DNA from: Anaerolineae bacterium
GTDB lineage: Bacteria; Chloroflexota; Anaerolineae; Promineifilales; Promineifilaceae
Reading direction: 5' to 3'
DNA length: 64,000 bases
Assembly (NCBI GenBank): GCA_023384415.1
Contig: JAHDWJ010000018.1
Span: 83,684-147,683, forward strand
Part shown: positions 1-9,710 of the stretch, in pieces
Numbering within the stretch: position 1 is the stretch's first letter
How the letters are laid out: each line of letters begins with the position of its first letter
The notes under the pieces: generated by a model
What the model was told of the DNA's origin: nothing
Seen by the model: only the letters and a program-made list of their open reading frames with translations
Database searches by the model: none
Made by a program: the position numbers and the translations under genes

Positions 1-3000
1 GGGTAAAGGTCAGCGTTGGCGGGATTGGTGTCTCCGTTGGTGTCGCAGTTGGTGGGACAGGGGTCTCTGTGGGAGTGGCCGTTGGCGGCAGGGGGGTCAC
101 AGTTGGGGTAAAGGTCGGTGATGGCGGCACCGGGGTCACGGTTGGGGTAAAGGTCAGCGTTGGCGGGATTGGTGTCTCCGTTGGTGTCGCAGTTGGTGGA
201 ACGGGGGTCTCCGTGGGGGTGGCGGTTGGCGGTAATGGGGTCACGGTTGGCGTGAAGGTTACTGTTGGCGGCACCGGTGTCTCTGTTGGTGTCGCAGTTG
301 GTAGGACAGGAGTCTCCGTGGGGGTGGCGGTTGGCGGCAGGGGCGTCACGGTTGGCGTGAAGGTTACTGTTGGCGGCACCGGTGTCTCCGTTGGCGTCGC
401 AGTTGGTGGGACAGGAGTCTCCGTCGGGGTGGCGGTTGGCGGTAATGGGGTCACGGTTGGCGTGAAGGTTACTGTTGGCGGCACCGGTGTCTCCGTTGGC
501 GTCGCGGTTGGTGGAACGGGGGTCTCCGTGGGAGTGGCGGTTGGCGGCAGTGGGGTCACGGTTGGGGTAAAGGTTGGCGATGGCGGTACCGGTGTCTCTG
601 TTGGTGTCGCGGTCGGTGGCACGGGGGTCTCCGTGGGAGTAGCCGTTGAGGGTACGGGTGTCACCGTTGGGGTAGCTGTCGGTGGGATGGTAGTGTTGGT
701 TGGTGTGGCTGTTGGGATAGGGGTGGGTGGCGTGAGGGGCACGGTAGAAGCAACCCAGAGAGGATCGGCATTGTCACTGCCTGTTGTTGTCCCCAGGGTC
801 AAATGGTAATTATTCCCTGAGGCATCTAAAGCGGTTTGGGTGCTGGTTTGATCCAGGTGGTACAGAGCCAGGGTATTACTATCAGCAACAAAGGGGGCTG
901 AAGGCGGGGTAAAGCTGCTGGTATAACGGAGATTATTGGAGAGGCGGATTTCGTCTAACTGCCCATTGAAGAAGTTGTATCCAGCCAGCCCCCCCAGCCG
1001 GAACCAGGGACCTTGAGAGATGACGCCGATGTTCGCGGCCGCGCCCTGATTCCCATTCACATAGACAACTGCTGTCTGATTGCTGGCATTATAGGTCGCT
1101 GCTACATGGTACCAGTTCCCTGATACCAACGAGACATTGCTGTTGCGAGCAAAACGCCAGGTGCCAGCAGTATCGGCTGCCCACAATGTTACCAATCCAT
1201 TATTCAACTCTAATGACCACCCTATAACATCATTGGTGGTGAGGGCAACGATACTGGTTTGGTTGTTAGACAGCGGCCGCAACCATAGTTCAATCGTCTG
1301 CGTACCATTTGTGCCCGGGATTTGGGGGCCGCGTACCTCATCATTTGCCCCATCGAATTGCAGAGCATTCTGACTGCCCGGAATAGGGGTGTAAGTAGCT
1401 GTGGGCATAGGGGTTTGGGTCGGTGTGTTGGTGGGAGTAGTCGTTGGGCCAATTGTGGCTGTATTGGTCGGTGTGGGCGATGGGCCGGTAGTATTGGTGG
1501 CTGTAGGTGTAGCGGTTGGCCCACTGGTGGCGGTTGCCGTTGGTTGGCTCGGAGGTGTTGCGGTGGAGGAAGGGCCAACCGTCGGCGTGGGGCTGGGCGG
1601 CAGCACCTGATACGCTGCCTGGAAGCTGTGATTACCAGCAGCAACTGTCACAAAAGCGACCTGAACCCCTTTAATGGTTTGTACGGTGAAAGGAACAGAT
1701 TGTCCATTGACGGTAACGGTCTGTAAGCCATTGCCCCCATAGCTGAGGGGCAACATAGTGGTGAGATTGATACCAGGGGTTGCGGCCGCGTTCAGATCAA
1801 ATGTCAGAACCAGCGTGGCCGGGTTCCAGGCCACATTGTTGTAATTGGCATCATGGCGGGTTTCCGTAAATTGCAGCCAGCGATCCGCATTCCAAATAGG
1901 AATGCCATTGCTTTGGGCATATGCCATTGTCCCCTCGGCCCAGACTTTCGGCTCACCAAACCCATAATAATCTACATGAAATTGGGTCATAATGGCGGCA
2001 TAATCCCCATTTTGGCTGGCGTTGAGCAGCTGCTGTGAAATAGCAATAGCTTGGGCAGTCGTTGCCGCCTGCGGTCCCCCGGCGGAGGCGAAAAATTGCT
2101 CGTCTACCAGTTGGGTTAGCTGTTGGTAATAAGGCAGGATAGTGCCGTTAGCCGTGATAAATTTCATCGGCTGGCCGCTGCCAGTAATGTACCCATGAGG
2201 CCAGGTATTATCAGGCTTCTTGAGCCACGCTCCCCAATGATAATAATTGGTATCCATGGCCATCCCATGATTGACGGCAATCTGGGCCGCATCGGTCCAG
2301 CCGCGCCAATGTACCTGATGATGGCGCACCGTGCGTGACCATGGGCTTGTATAGCCTGTAGAAGTCCAAAACGTTTTAGCCGCTATATACCCTTCATTCA
2401 GGTTGGTCACATTGTAAGGGGGGTAACTATCAGGTCGGTGCCAATAAGGGTGTAACCCAAACTCATGCCCTAACCCACGCGCCGATTGCACAAAAGCATT
2501 AGAGAGTGCATTGCCAATAGAGAGGTAAAAGGTTGCATCGCCGCCATAGGCATCTACACTGTTAATCACGTTGGTATACATCGAACTGGAGTTAGCATGG
2601 GCATCGCTGGTTATGATCAACATTGTTTTGGCTTGACCAGGGAAATACCACAGTTGTGGTATGGGTTCCCCTATCATCATCTTCACCAGCCGGGCAAAAA
2701 ATCGCTGCTGTTCATCGGCCTGAGGAATGGGGATACGATCCCGATCTACCCAGGTTGTCCCACCGGTGCCCTGAAACAGGTCAATGGTACGCAGCACCCC
2801 ATCCCCATCAATATCTATATCGGCATTGGCCGGGTTGCCCTGGCGAGTGTAGGCGACGTTACGTGCCAGATCGTAGGTAAAAGCGACGGCCTGCCCTGTG
2901 GCACTGCTGCTCACAGCGGGGTAAGCGGTGACGGTGGTGGCATTGCTGTAAAGGGTGGCCAGGGTGACAGCTCCAGGGGCTAGATTGTAGCGGCTGCTTT

Positions 3001-5023
3001 GTCCATGAATTTGCAAAGTTTGGGTGGTGAGGCCGGCCGCCGGAGAGATGATTCCCCCGTTGGCAGGGCCAGTAACTCTTGTCCAAGTACGGCCATCAGT
3101 GGAGGTGGCAAACCCTACGCCAGCCACCAAATTGTTGTTGGTTGGCGAATTGTAGCCGGAATACCACATCTTGAAGGTGTCGCCATCTTTCATGACCGTC
3201 ATATAGGTTACGCCGTGGCTGTCAAAATTTCCGGCCGGTCCCTCAGCTAAAACACTCCCCCCTGTCTGGGTTCCGGGAACCCGATTCCAGGTGATCCCAT
3301 CAGAGGAGACAGCGTAACCGATGCGAGGGGTGCCCCATTGGCTGGTGGTGCCGACATACCAAAGGCGGTAACAGGCACTGCCATTGGCGATACCCGGACA
3401 CGGCGCGGCCGCGGAAGCTGTATCTTTAATCACCACCGGGCTAAAAATTTCGGCCGTATCAAAGCTGGTGCCACCACCGCCACAGCCGGTACCTACCAGA
3501 GCAAAAACGGCTCCTTGTAAGGTGGAGTTGCATGTGCCCCCGACATGGCTCCACGGCTGCCGATTTTGGCTTTCAGGGGCCTGACTAACAGCATGAGTAA
3601 CAGTGCCACTGAGTAGATCGATTTGGGCATATTGTAGAACTTCGCGGAAATCGAATGTTTGTACCAACAGGTTTGTCGGTATGTTGAGCGGGTTGGCCAG
3701 AGAAAAAGTTACCTGTTTCACCCCAGCAGGTTCATTGTTGGTCAGACGAATGAGAAGGGCCCCTCGGGTGTTGTTTGCGGCCGCGTAATCACTAACCGCA
3801 TGGGTATCGGCGGCCAACGTGGCCCCGGCGGCAAAACCACCCAAGGAGATTGGCGTAATATCGGCAAAAGCCAACTGTGGGGGGAATGTCAACATTACAA
3901 ATCCATTGCTGGGAATGGCCTGGGTTGTCGTAAATGTGACTGTCACATTCCCCCCTACCTGCCGGGAGATGGCCATAGGGCTGCCAGGAATCATGCTGGC
4001 ATAGGCAAATCGCTGTGAATTAGAGGGTGAGCCGGAGCGGGTACTAACGGTATACCACATTTTGTATTCGGCATTATCTTTCACTACCCAGTGGCTCCAC
4101 ACATCATCCGGGTTAAAAGTAGCCGGGTCATCGCTGCCTGTATAAACGGGTACATTGGGGGATGGTCGCTCCCAATCAACCCCATTGGTTGAAACGACAT
4201 GCCCAACTGTATAAACATCACTAAAACTTTTTGCTTCATACCACATCCGGTACAGGTCACCATCTTTCATGGCAATGGAGATACCAACGGCATTAGCATC
4301 AAACCCAGTGCCCCGCCCTAAATTGGCATTATCTCCCCCATTGCCAGGAATGCGTGTCCAGTTCAGCCCATCTGGGGAGGTGGCATAGCCAATGCGGAAC
4401 AGGTAGCCGGTGGTGGTATTGACCCCTTCGTACCACATGCGATAGCAGGTAGCTCCCAGGGGAATACCTGGGCAGGGGGCCGTGGTCGTGGCTACATCTT
4501 TGATGACATTGGGCACATAGGCTTCGTGCTGATCAAATGAACCGACAACGCCGGAAGGCCGAAAGATACCTTGATGGGGCGCGGCCGCGTTCTCAAAGCG
4601 GAGATACCCATCCGTCTGGGTGCCGGCTGAACTTGATAAGCCAAACAAGCCAGCAATCTGGGCATCAGGGCGCATGGCCAGGAGGCGACCGCCACCAGCC
4701 ACAAAATTAGTGAAAATAGCCGCTTGACTGCTTGTCAGCGGCGTTTCAGCCAAAATAACCAACCGGTATTGGCTCAATTGATTGAGGGTGATTGTGTTTA
4801 GGGGTAGAAAAACGAATTCATTTAACCCTTCGGCCCGTAGAATTTCACCGAGATAACGGCCAAAGGGAGATGGGGCTGCATCATTAACGACAACGGCGAT
4901 GGGCGGTAAAATAGGATCTGCCTGGGTAGGCGGTTGACTCCAGAAGATTAATAAAAGCAATAAAAACAATAAAAACAAGGCAATAATAATTTTGCTCCGA
5001 TGGAATAGGAATAGGCGACACAT
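1..5023 (-). CDS. Large secreted multidomain protein (partial, C-terminus beyond left edge)
   Basis: An open minus-strand frame runs from ATG at 5023, preceded by AGGAG, to the left edge, giving about 1674 codons without a stop in the parts I translated; I checked the phase at five places. Residues about 8-30 are a hydrophobic signal/anchor. Next comes a ThuA/GATase-like domain (about 35-150), then several blade-like repeats with a Y.TSPDG..W motif typical of GH43/GH32-type propellers (about 195-675). A NodB/polysaccharide-deacetylase-like segment follows (about 750-980), with TSDAHAN near 804 and GHEFGLH near 857. A Pro/Thr linker leads to a LamG-type jelly roll (about 1215-1395, containing IELWLRPL and NWYHVAATYN), and a second, longer Pro/Thr linker runs off the edge. 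The likely role is an extracellular carbohydrate-active or binding protein. The domain names are fold-level guesses from motifs; the open frame itself is secure. Confidence 0.8.
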   Translation of the reverse strand, partial: MCRLFLFHRSKIIIALFLLFLLLLLIFWSQPPTQADPILPPIAVVVNDAAPSPFGRYLGEILRAEGLNEFVFLPLNTITLNQLSQYRLVILAETPLTSSQAAIFTNFVAGGGRLLAMRPDAQIAGLFGLSSSAGTQTDGYLRFENAAAPHQGIFRPSGVVGSFDQHEAYVPNVIKDVATTTAPCPGIPLGATCYRMWYEGVNTTTGYLFRIGYATSPDGLNWTRIPGNGGDNANLGRGTGFDANAVGISIAMKDGDLYRMWYEAKSFSDVYTVGHVVSTNGVDWERPSPNVPVYTGSDDPATFNPDDVWSHWVVKDNAEYKMWYTVSTRSGSPSNSQRFAYASMIPGSPMAISRQVGGNVTVTFTTTQAIPSNGFVMLTFPPQLAFADITPISLGGFAAGATLAADTHAVSDYAAANNTRGALLIRLTNNEPAGVKQVTFSLANPLNIPTNLLVQTFDFREVLQYAQIDLLSGTVTHAVSQAPESQNRQPWSHVGGTCNSTLQGAVFALVGTGCGGGGTSFDTAEIFSPVVIKDTASAAAPCPGIANGSACYRLWYVGTTSQWGTPRIGYAVSSDGITWNRVPGTQTGGSVLAEGPAGNFDSHGVTYMTVMKDGDTFKMWYSGYNSPTNNNLVAGVGFATSTDGRTWTRVTGPANGGIISPAAGLTTQTLQIHGQSSRYNLAPGAVTLATLYSNATTVTAYPAVSSSATGQAVAFTYDLARNVAYTRQGNPANADIDIDGDGVLRTIDLFQGTGGTTWVDRDRIPIPQADEQQRFFARLVKMMIGEPIPQLWYFPGQAKTMLIITSDAHANSSSMYTNVINSVDAYGGDATFYLSIGNALSNAFVQSARGLGHEFGLHPYWHRPDSYPPYNVTNLNEGYIAAKTFWTSTGYTSPWSRTVRHHQVHWRGWTDAAQIAVNHGMAMDTNYYHWGAWLKKPDNTWPHGYITGSGQPMKFITANGTILPYYQQLTQLVDEQFFASAGGPQAATTAQAIAISQQLLNASQNGDYAAIMTQFHVDYYGFGEPKVWAEGTMAYAQSNGIPIWNADRWLQFTETRHDANYNNVAWNPATLVLTFDLNAAATPGINLTTMLPLSYGGNGLQTVTVNGQSVPFTVQTIKGVQVAFVTVAAGNHSFQAAYQVLPPSPTPTVGPSSTATPPSQPTATATSGPTATPTATNTTGPSPTPTNTATIGPTTTPTNTPTQTPMPTATYTPIPGSQNALQFDGANDEVRGPQIPGTNGTQTIELWLRPLSNNQTSIVALTTNDVIGWSLELNNGLVTLWAADTAGTWRFARNSNVSLVSGNWYHVAATYNASNQTAVVYVNGNQGAAANIGVISQGPWFRLGGLAGYNFFNGQLDEIRLSNNLRYTSSFTPPSAPFVADSNTLALYHLDQTSTQTALDASGNNYHLTLGTTTGSDNADPLWVASTVPLTPPTPIPTATPTNTTIPPTATPTVTPVPSTATPTETPVPPTATPTETPVPPSPTFTPTVTPLPPTATPTETPVPPTATPTETPVPPTVTFTPTVTPLPPTATPTETPVPPTATPTETPVPPTVTFTPTVTPLPPTATPTETPVLPTATPTETPVPPTVTFTPTVTPLPPTATPTETPVPPTATPTETPIPPTLTFTPTVTPVPPSPTFTPTVTPLPPTATPTETPVPPTATPTETPIPPTLTFT
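107..670 (-). repeat. 105-bp tandem repeat encoding a Pro/Thr linker
   Basis: The same word recurs at 146, 251, 356, 461 and 566, exactly 105 bp apart, with one short 39-bp step before 146. On the minus strand each unit encodes 35 residues of the type TPTETPVPPTATPT. The units diverge mainly at third codon positions. This is an unstructured stalk linker of the large surface protein. The Gly/Val-rich reading on the plus strand is an antisense shadow. Confidence 0.85.
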
Positions 5024-5325
5024 GGCAAAGCTCCTGGCAAAGCACAAGGTACCACCATAGACAAGTTGTTAACGTTAGTGGGTGGAAAACAATAAAATGG
5101 GTAAAGCTGCACTCTTTACGAATAGAACCGCGTTGACTGCCGTCGCTAATGAGGTTAAATAGGAACAGTGGAGGGAGGATTAACCAGTCGGGTCAACAAA
5201 ACCACAGTACTATAAGCTCCTTAACTATAAACCAGTTTTCTTACGAGATAAATTAAGAAAAACAGAGGCAATGTTTGCCCTGAGTGATTAATATTTACAT
5301 TTCTGCTTTTGCCGAAAAAGGGGGG
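5024..5325. other. Intergenic region, no gene seen
   Basis: This 302-base spacer lies between two minus-strand genes. It contains the AGGAG ribosome site of the large secreted protein and AT-rich stretches near 5080-5100 and 5220-5260. I see no hairpin terminator, no convincing promoter and no small ORF. Confidence 0.5.
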
Positions 5326-6279
5326 TTAACGGTTGTTTTGGAACCGCCAGAGAATACCCAGAGGATAACCAATCATTTTAGCGATGTCACCAACCAGGCG
5401 GATGATGGGGATGAGGGTGAAGGCTCGGATGCGCGAGGGGGGTCGCCAACCAGAGGTGGCCGGCCACAATCTCCGGGCCGGTTTGAGGCAGTAGGCCAAT
5501 AACCCCGCCACAAAAAGAACCCAGCCGGCCCAGCGGCCGCGCCAGATTTGCCAACCAATAAACGGTAAGCCAATCAGGTAGGTCATATAGCGGACAGCGT
5601 GACGTATAGGCCACAGGTTGGCTTTGCCATCTCCTCTGGCATAATAAAAATATTGCCAAAAAAAGTCGCGCAAACTGCGGCGGGGACGGAAATAGGCAAC
5701 GGCACGCGGGGCAAAATAGAACGGGCTAAACTGCTCTTTTAAGGCCAGGTCAAAGATCAAATCTTCGCTGTAATCTAACCATTCCGGGTACCCCCCAACG
5801 GCTTCCCAGGCCGCTTTACAAAATGCCACCGAACGGCTGGAAGGGAGAAAGGTTTCTGGGTTTACATCGCGCCGTTCGGGCAAGACGGTGGCCCCCATCA
5901 CCACCTCAAAATCGCTGTACGGGTCAGGTTCAAACCAGCCGCTGACAACCTGGGCCTGGTTTTGGCGCAGGGGGCGGGTGATCTCTTCTAACCAGCCGGG
6001 GGAAAGGGTGACACCAGCGTCGGTGGTGGCGATGATGGGATGGCTCGCGGCCGCAATCGCCTTGTTGCGCCCTTCACTGATATTGCTGCCAGGGGCGTGG
6101 ATCACCTTGAGCGGCAGCCAGACCCCATACTCTGCTAACACCGCCAGGGTGTTATCCGTAGAACCCCCATCACAAATGACAACTTCATCTGGGGATAAGG
6201 TTTGATCGAGCAGAGAATCCAGCAGCGGCCGCAGCCCTTCCCCCTCATTTTTCACCGTCATAATTACCGAAACAGTCAT
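5326..6279 (-). CDS. GT2 family glycosyltransferase with C-terminal membrane segments
   Basis: This 317-residue protein starts with an extended GT-A beta strand (SVIMTVKNEGEGL), followed by the nucleotide-binding DGGSTDNT near residues 36-43 and TDAGVTL near 86, the usual DxD position. GT2 enzymes transfer a sugar from a nucleotide-sugar donor, here probably to a lipid or glycan at the inner face of the membrane. Residues about 225-262 and the tail are hydrophobic and likely anchor the enzyme. A GAGGAG ribosome site supports the start. It is divergent from the next glycosyltransferase at 6444. Donor and acceptor cannot be read from the sequence. Confidence 0.85.
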   Translation of the reverse strand: MTVSVIMTVKNEGEGLRPLLDSLLDQTLSPDEVVICDGGSTDNTLAVLAEYGVWLPLKVIHAPGSNISEGRNKAIAAASHPIIATTDAGVTLSPGWLEEITRPLRQNQAQVVSGWFEPDPYSDFEVVMGATVLPERRDVNPETFLPSSRSVAFCKAAWEAVGGYPEWLDYSEDLIFDLALKEQFSPFYFAPRAVAYFRPRRSLRDFFWQYFYYARGDGKANLWPIRHAVRYMTYLIGLPFIGWQIWRGRWAGWVLFVAGLLAYCLKPARRLWPATSGWRPPSRIRAFTLIPIIRLVGDIAKMIGYPLGILWRFQNNR

Positions 6280-6299
6280 ACGAACTCCTCACTGCCTAT

Positions 6300-6375
6300 T
6301 GTAACACCGTTGGGCGGGATTAGTGGCGAAGTAGGCGGGTAGGCGAGTGGGCGAGTTTGTGAGTGAGCGAGTCCT
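6300..6375. repeat. Intergenic GGCGAGTGG-type simple repeat
   Basis: The spacer between two divergent glycosyltransferases contains repeated words of the type GGCGAGTGGGCGAGT (about 6335-6372). The reverse complement of this word recurs in frame inside the membrane protein gene at about 17185-17245. Confidence 0.6.
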
Positions 6376-6443
6376 CCAATCTCCCCATCACCGCGTCCCC
6401 CTCTCTCTTGCTCCTCTCTTGCGCCGTGATAGAATCCGCTGTC

Positions 6444-7418
6444 ATGGAAAAAGATTTAACCCTGGTGATCCCCGTTTATAATGAAGTCGAAAATTTGCGG
6501 CCGCTGGTACAAGAAATTGTAACCACCCTGGAAGGGCGCGGCCTGGATTATGAAATCCTTTTTGTGGATGATGGCAGCACTGATGGTGGGTTTGAGGTGA
6601 TTCGAGCCATGCACCGGGATATCCCCCAGGTGCAAGGGATTCGTTTCCGGCGTAATTTTGGGCAGACAGCCGCCTTTGCTGCCGGGTTTAACCAGGCTCG
6701 CGGCCGCGTCATCATCACCCTGGACGCCGACCGCCAAAATGACCCCGCCGACATTCCCAACCTGCTGCACAAACTTCATGAAGGAGTTGATGTAGTCAAC
6801 GGCTGGCGGCAGAAACGACAAGACCCCATCCTCTCCCGCAAATTCCCATCCAAAGTTGCCAACCGGCTCATCGCCATGAGTACCGGCGTCCGCCTGCGCG
6901 ACCGAGGCTGCTCCATTCGCGCCTTTCGCCGGGAAGTAGTACAAGAGCTGCGCCTGTATGGGGAGATGCACCGATTCATCCCTGAACTGGTACATTTTGC
7001 CGGGTTCCGCATGGCCGAAATACCGGTCAACCATCGCCCCAGAGTTGCCGGGAAATCAAAATACGGCCTGTCACGCACCTTTCGGGTTTTATTAGATTTG
7101 CTGACCGTACTGTTTTTACAACGGTATGGGGATCGCCCCATGCACTTGTTTGGCAGCGTGGGGATTTTAGCCGGGGGGCTGGGGTTCCTCATTTCCTTTT
7201 TATTAGCCTTTAACAAAATTTGGGCCGGGGTGATTGGGGGGAGTGAAGGGTTTAACAATTATCGCATTGGGGAGCGGCCGCTGCTCCTCTTAGGCGTTCT
7301 GCTCATCATCTTAGGCACCCAATTCCTCATCATGGGGCTGTTGGCCGAACTCACGGTACGCACCTATTACGAAAGCCAAAATAAACCAGTTTACTACGTA
7401 AAAGAGCGTTTAGAATAA
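6444..7418 (+). CDS. Polyprenyl-phosphate glycosyltransferase, GtrB/DPM1-like (GT2)
   Basis: This 324-residue GT2 enzyme has VIPVYNEVENLRPL at the N-terminus, VDDGSTDGG near residue 42, DADRQNDP near 95 and the late GCSIRAFRR motif typical of polyprenyl-phosphate mannosyl/glucosyltransferases. Two hydrophobic helices near residues 235-260 and 285-310 match the GtrB/ArnC arrangement. Such enzymes charge undecaprenyl phosphate with a sugar at the inner membrane face, feeding GT-C enzymes such as the one at 9711-11111. I chose ATG 6444 because the conserved domain begins there; an in-frame extension to 6363 is low-complexity spacer DNA. Confidence 0.85.
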   Translation: MEKDLTLVIPVYNEVENLRPLVQEIVTTLEGRGLDYEILFVDDGSTDGGFEVIRAMHRDIPQVQGIRFRRNFGQTAAFAAGFNQARGRVIITLDADRQNDPADIPNLLHKLHEGVDVVNGWRQKRQDPILSRKFPSKVANRLIAMSTGVRLRDRGCSIRAFRREVVQELRLYGEMHRFIPELVHFAGFRMAEIPVNHRPRVAGKSKYGLSRTFRVLLDLLTVLFLQRYGDRPMHLFGSVGILAGGLGFLISFLLAFNKIWAGVIGGSEGFNNYRIGERPLLLLGVLLIILGTQFLIMGLLAELTVRTYYESQNKPVYYVKERLE

Positions 7419-7459
7419 GCTCTACTGGTTATAACTTTCCAAAGGTCATTGTCGGTAAA

Positions 7460-7735
7460 TTGTACTGTCAAATGGATAACACCAAGCGTAACACCGAACT
7501 TTTATGGCAACTGTTAAGAGAACCAGATCTTAAATACCGCCTGGATACACAGCTGCCACTTTTTGCTGAAGACCAGCTATTAAAAGGTCACCTTTTTCCT
7601 CTTAGCGAAGGGGAGGATAATTCGACAAAACCTAAACTATTTTATCAACATCCGCACGGATCACTTTTCGCTGGCGATTCTATCCACTGGCTATCCTCTT
7701 TAGAAAGTGGCTCATTCGATGACCGTAGGGCCTAA
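7460..7735 (+). pseudogene. DNA methyltransferase N-terminal fragment (R-M remnant)
   Basis: This short frame of 91 codons ends with a segment like the start of beta-class N4-cytosine/N6-adenine DNA methyltransferases: SLFAGDSIHWLSSLESGSFD, where the family has a GDS..WL.SL..NSVD strand that binds AdoMet and leads into the DPPY motif. Here the frame stops four residues after SFD and no DPPY or target-recognition domain follows; instead the endonuclease-like frame starts at 7719. The parsimonious reading is that most of the methyltransferase was deleted. The region has no GCGGCCGC sites and looks less GC-rich than its neighbours, suggesting acquired DNA. Confidence 0.5.
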
Positions 7736-8851
7736 TTTAACTGATTTACAAATGAGTGTTCAAGATGTTACGGCCTTTGGACAGCTTGAAGATTATTTTG
7801 CCCTTGCTTATGCTTTTTTGAAACTACTTAATGAAACAAGGCCTACTCGTATCGTTCCCCCAACGATCACCGTTATCTCTTTTACCAATATGCTGAGACA
7901 TACGGTTATAAAATAACACGCCCCCTAAACTCAGACTTGTTTATTGAATCACCCGATGATTTTCGCCAGGCATTTGAGCGGTTTGTAATGGCGTTAGCTG
8001 ATTTAAGAAAACAAGGTAAAGCGGCCAAAAATATACCGACTATAGAAAAATACTTGACGACCAATGAGATTAATCAGGTAGTTTACACTGCTCAACAAAG
8101 CATTGGCAGTATTGGTGATTCCTTTGTCAACCCAAATCAATCCCGAAAAAGAATTGGGCAGCTTTTTGAAAACTTGATCAAATTGATGATCAAGGAAATC
8201 GGTTTCAACGGTGCCTCACGGACAATTTCTGTGCCGATTCCAGGATCACCAGACCATAACATGTCGTATGAATTGGATATTGTGTTTTCCAAAACGGGAG
8301 CGATCATTCCCTCAGAAAGTGCGCTCATTTACCCGAATGAGGTGGTGGGATCAGTAAAGACCACTAGCAAGGACAGGATAGATAAAATTTTCCTGGACAA
8401 ATTTCTGCTTACCAAATTGCTGGGCAGAGAAGTGAAAATGGTGGCTGTTTTTTTGCATGATGTACAACGCGCTCAAAGAGCCAACAGCATATTTGGCATT
8501 AATTCCACCTTTAAGACCAATCATTTTCCAGGTTATTCACTGGCATTAAATCGCTTGAGTGGTGTTTATTATGTTGATCCCCGTCCCGAAATGTTTTCTA
8601 ATCCCCGATTAAAAGGTGAAATTGATAGCTTGCAACAGTTTATTGCAGCTGATATTTGGGAGCTTTGGGATTACCCGAAAGGATGTGATACACATTTCCC
8701 GACTGCCTACCCCCATAACGAAATCAGCCCTACTCCTATGACGATGAGCAAGGCCATGCTGATGCGCCAGCGGGGGGCTGGTTCGTGGAACAAGATGGTG
8801 CCTAGAATGACGCCTAAAACGATGCTGAATTGGCGTAGGGCGACGATGTAG
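7719..8851 (+). pseudogene. Type II restriction endonuclease-like gene, frameshifted and with an altered 3' end
   Basis: An N-terminal piece from ATG 7719 (MSVQDVTAFGQLEDYFALAY...) loses its frame near 7850. A second frame, open from about 7835 to 8851, carries on with FYQYAETYGYKITRPLNSDL and a long domain. That domain contains QSRKRIGQLFENLIKLMI, YELDIVFSK and VVGSVKTTSKDR, followed by FLDKFLLTKLLG, consistent with a PD-(D/E)xK-type nuclease core (D...SxK). The last 47 codons overlap, antisense, the end of the EamA gene (stop at 8707), so the native C-terminus was probably lost by fusion with flanking DNA. It sits just behind a methyltransferase fragment, as expected for an R-M operon. The specificity is unknown. 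A functional enzyme without a methylase would be toxic, so inactivity is expected. Confidence 0.5.
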
Positions 8852-9576
8852 CTGACGGGAACGGGCATCTGGTAGGCCCATAAAATCAGGCTGTAGGCCC
8901 CAAACATGAATAGCCCCGCCCAGGCTACTCGCTGCCAGGCCGTCCGCCCTGTTATCTGCAAGGTTGGCTGCTGCAACAGCCGAAGCAGGATGAAGTAGGC
9001 GGCCGCGCTGCTGATTGTCTGCCACACCCCATACCGTACTGCTGTACCCAACCCTGCGGGCATGAGCGCGGCCGCGGCCCGATCCACCAACGTATACCCA
9101 ACCATCCCGGCGGCGGTCACTCCAATCCAGACCATCGTCTTATTCCAATAGCGGGCCAAACTCCAACTGCGCCACGACTCTAGCGGGGCCAACGTACAGC
9201 CAATCACAATCAACCCCATCCCGGCCCACCCCACCAGGGATGGCGCATCTCCGCTCCCTACATCTACCAACGCTAACAGGAGTACCGGGAGAGAACGGGC
9301 CACCGGATAAACAACGGTAAAATCGCCGCTGCGATACCCTTTGAACAGTCCCAGGTAGTAAAGAGCCTGAAAAAGGGCGGTGAGGAGCAGATGGGGCCAC
9401 ACCAGGGGCACGATGGCCGGGCCGCGCCATTCTAAAAATAGGGCTGGCAAGAGTCCTATACCCCCTACCAGGAGAAGAAGGGGCAGAAAAATATCGCGGC
9501 CGCGTTCCTGCCGGGCTAGTAAATTCCACCCGGCGTGCATGAAGGTTGAGGCGAGAACGATGAGGATGGGGAGCAT
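8707..9576 (-). CDS. EamA/DMT-family transporter
   Basis: This 289-residue protein is almost entirely hydrophobic, with about ten predicted helices in two halves. It begins with LIVLASTFMHAGWNLLAR, a typical first helix of the EamA (drug/metabolite transporter) fold, and the second half has SYIVALRQFSIVLGVILGTILFHEP, the usual signature before the last helices. Members export small metabolites or take up precursors at the cytoplasmic membrane; the substrate cannot be inferred. Its 3' end overlaps the tail of the restriction endonuclease remnant on the other strand. Start is ATG 9576. Confidence 0.85.
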   Translation of the reverse strand: MLPILIVLASTFMHAGWNLLARQERGRDIFLPLLLLVGGIGLLPALFLEWRGPAIVPLVWPHLLLTALFQALYYLGLFKGYRSGDFTVVYPVARSLPVLLLALVDVGSGDAPSLVGWAGMGLIVIGCTLAPLESWRSWSLARYWNKTMVWIGVTAAGMVGYTLVDRAAAALMPAGLGTAVRYGVWQTISSAAAYFILLRLLQQPTLQITGRTAWQRVAWAGLFMFGAYSLILWAYQMPVPVSYIVALRQFSIVLGVILGTILFHEPAPRWRISMALLIVIGVGLISLWG

Positions 9577-9710
9577 GGAAGAATGAAGAATGAAGAATGG
9601 GAAATGGAAAATGGAGAGTGAGAGTTTTGAGGATGAAGGTTATTGGCTGGGGGAGCGTTGCCACTCCTGGCATTTTATCGCCGTTACGCGCCATTATCTT
9701 TTCCCCACAC

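Noticed and set aside
69..809. Plus-strand Gly/Val-rich frame of about 246 codons that looks like a repetitive protein
   Set aside because: It is the antisense reading of the 105-bp repeats; the minus strand gives the typical Pro/Thr linker in one open frame with the rest of the large secreted protein.
1400..1610. Valine/glycine-rich repeat resembling a phage-tail or silk-like protein
   Set aside because: It is the plus-strand reading of a short Pro/Thr linker in the large secreted protein.
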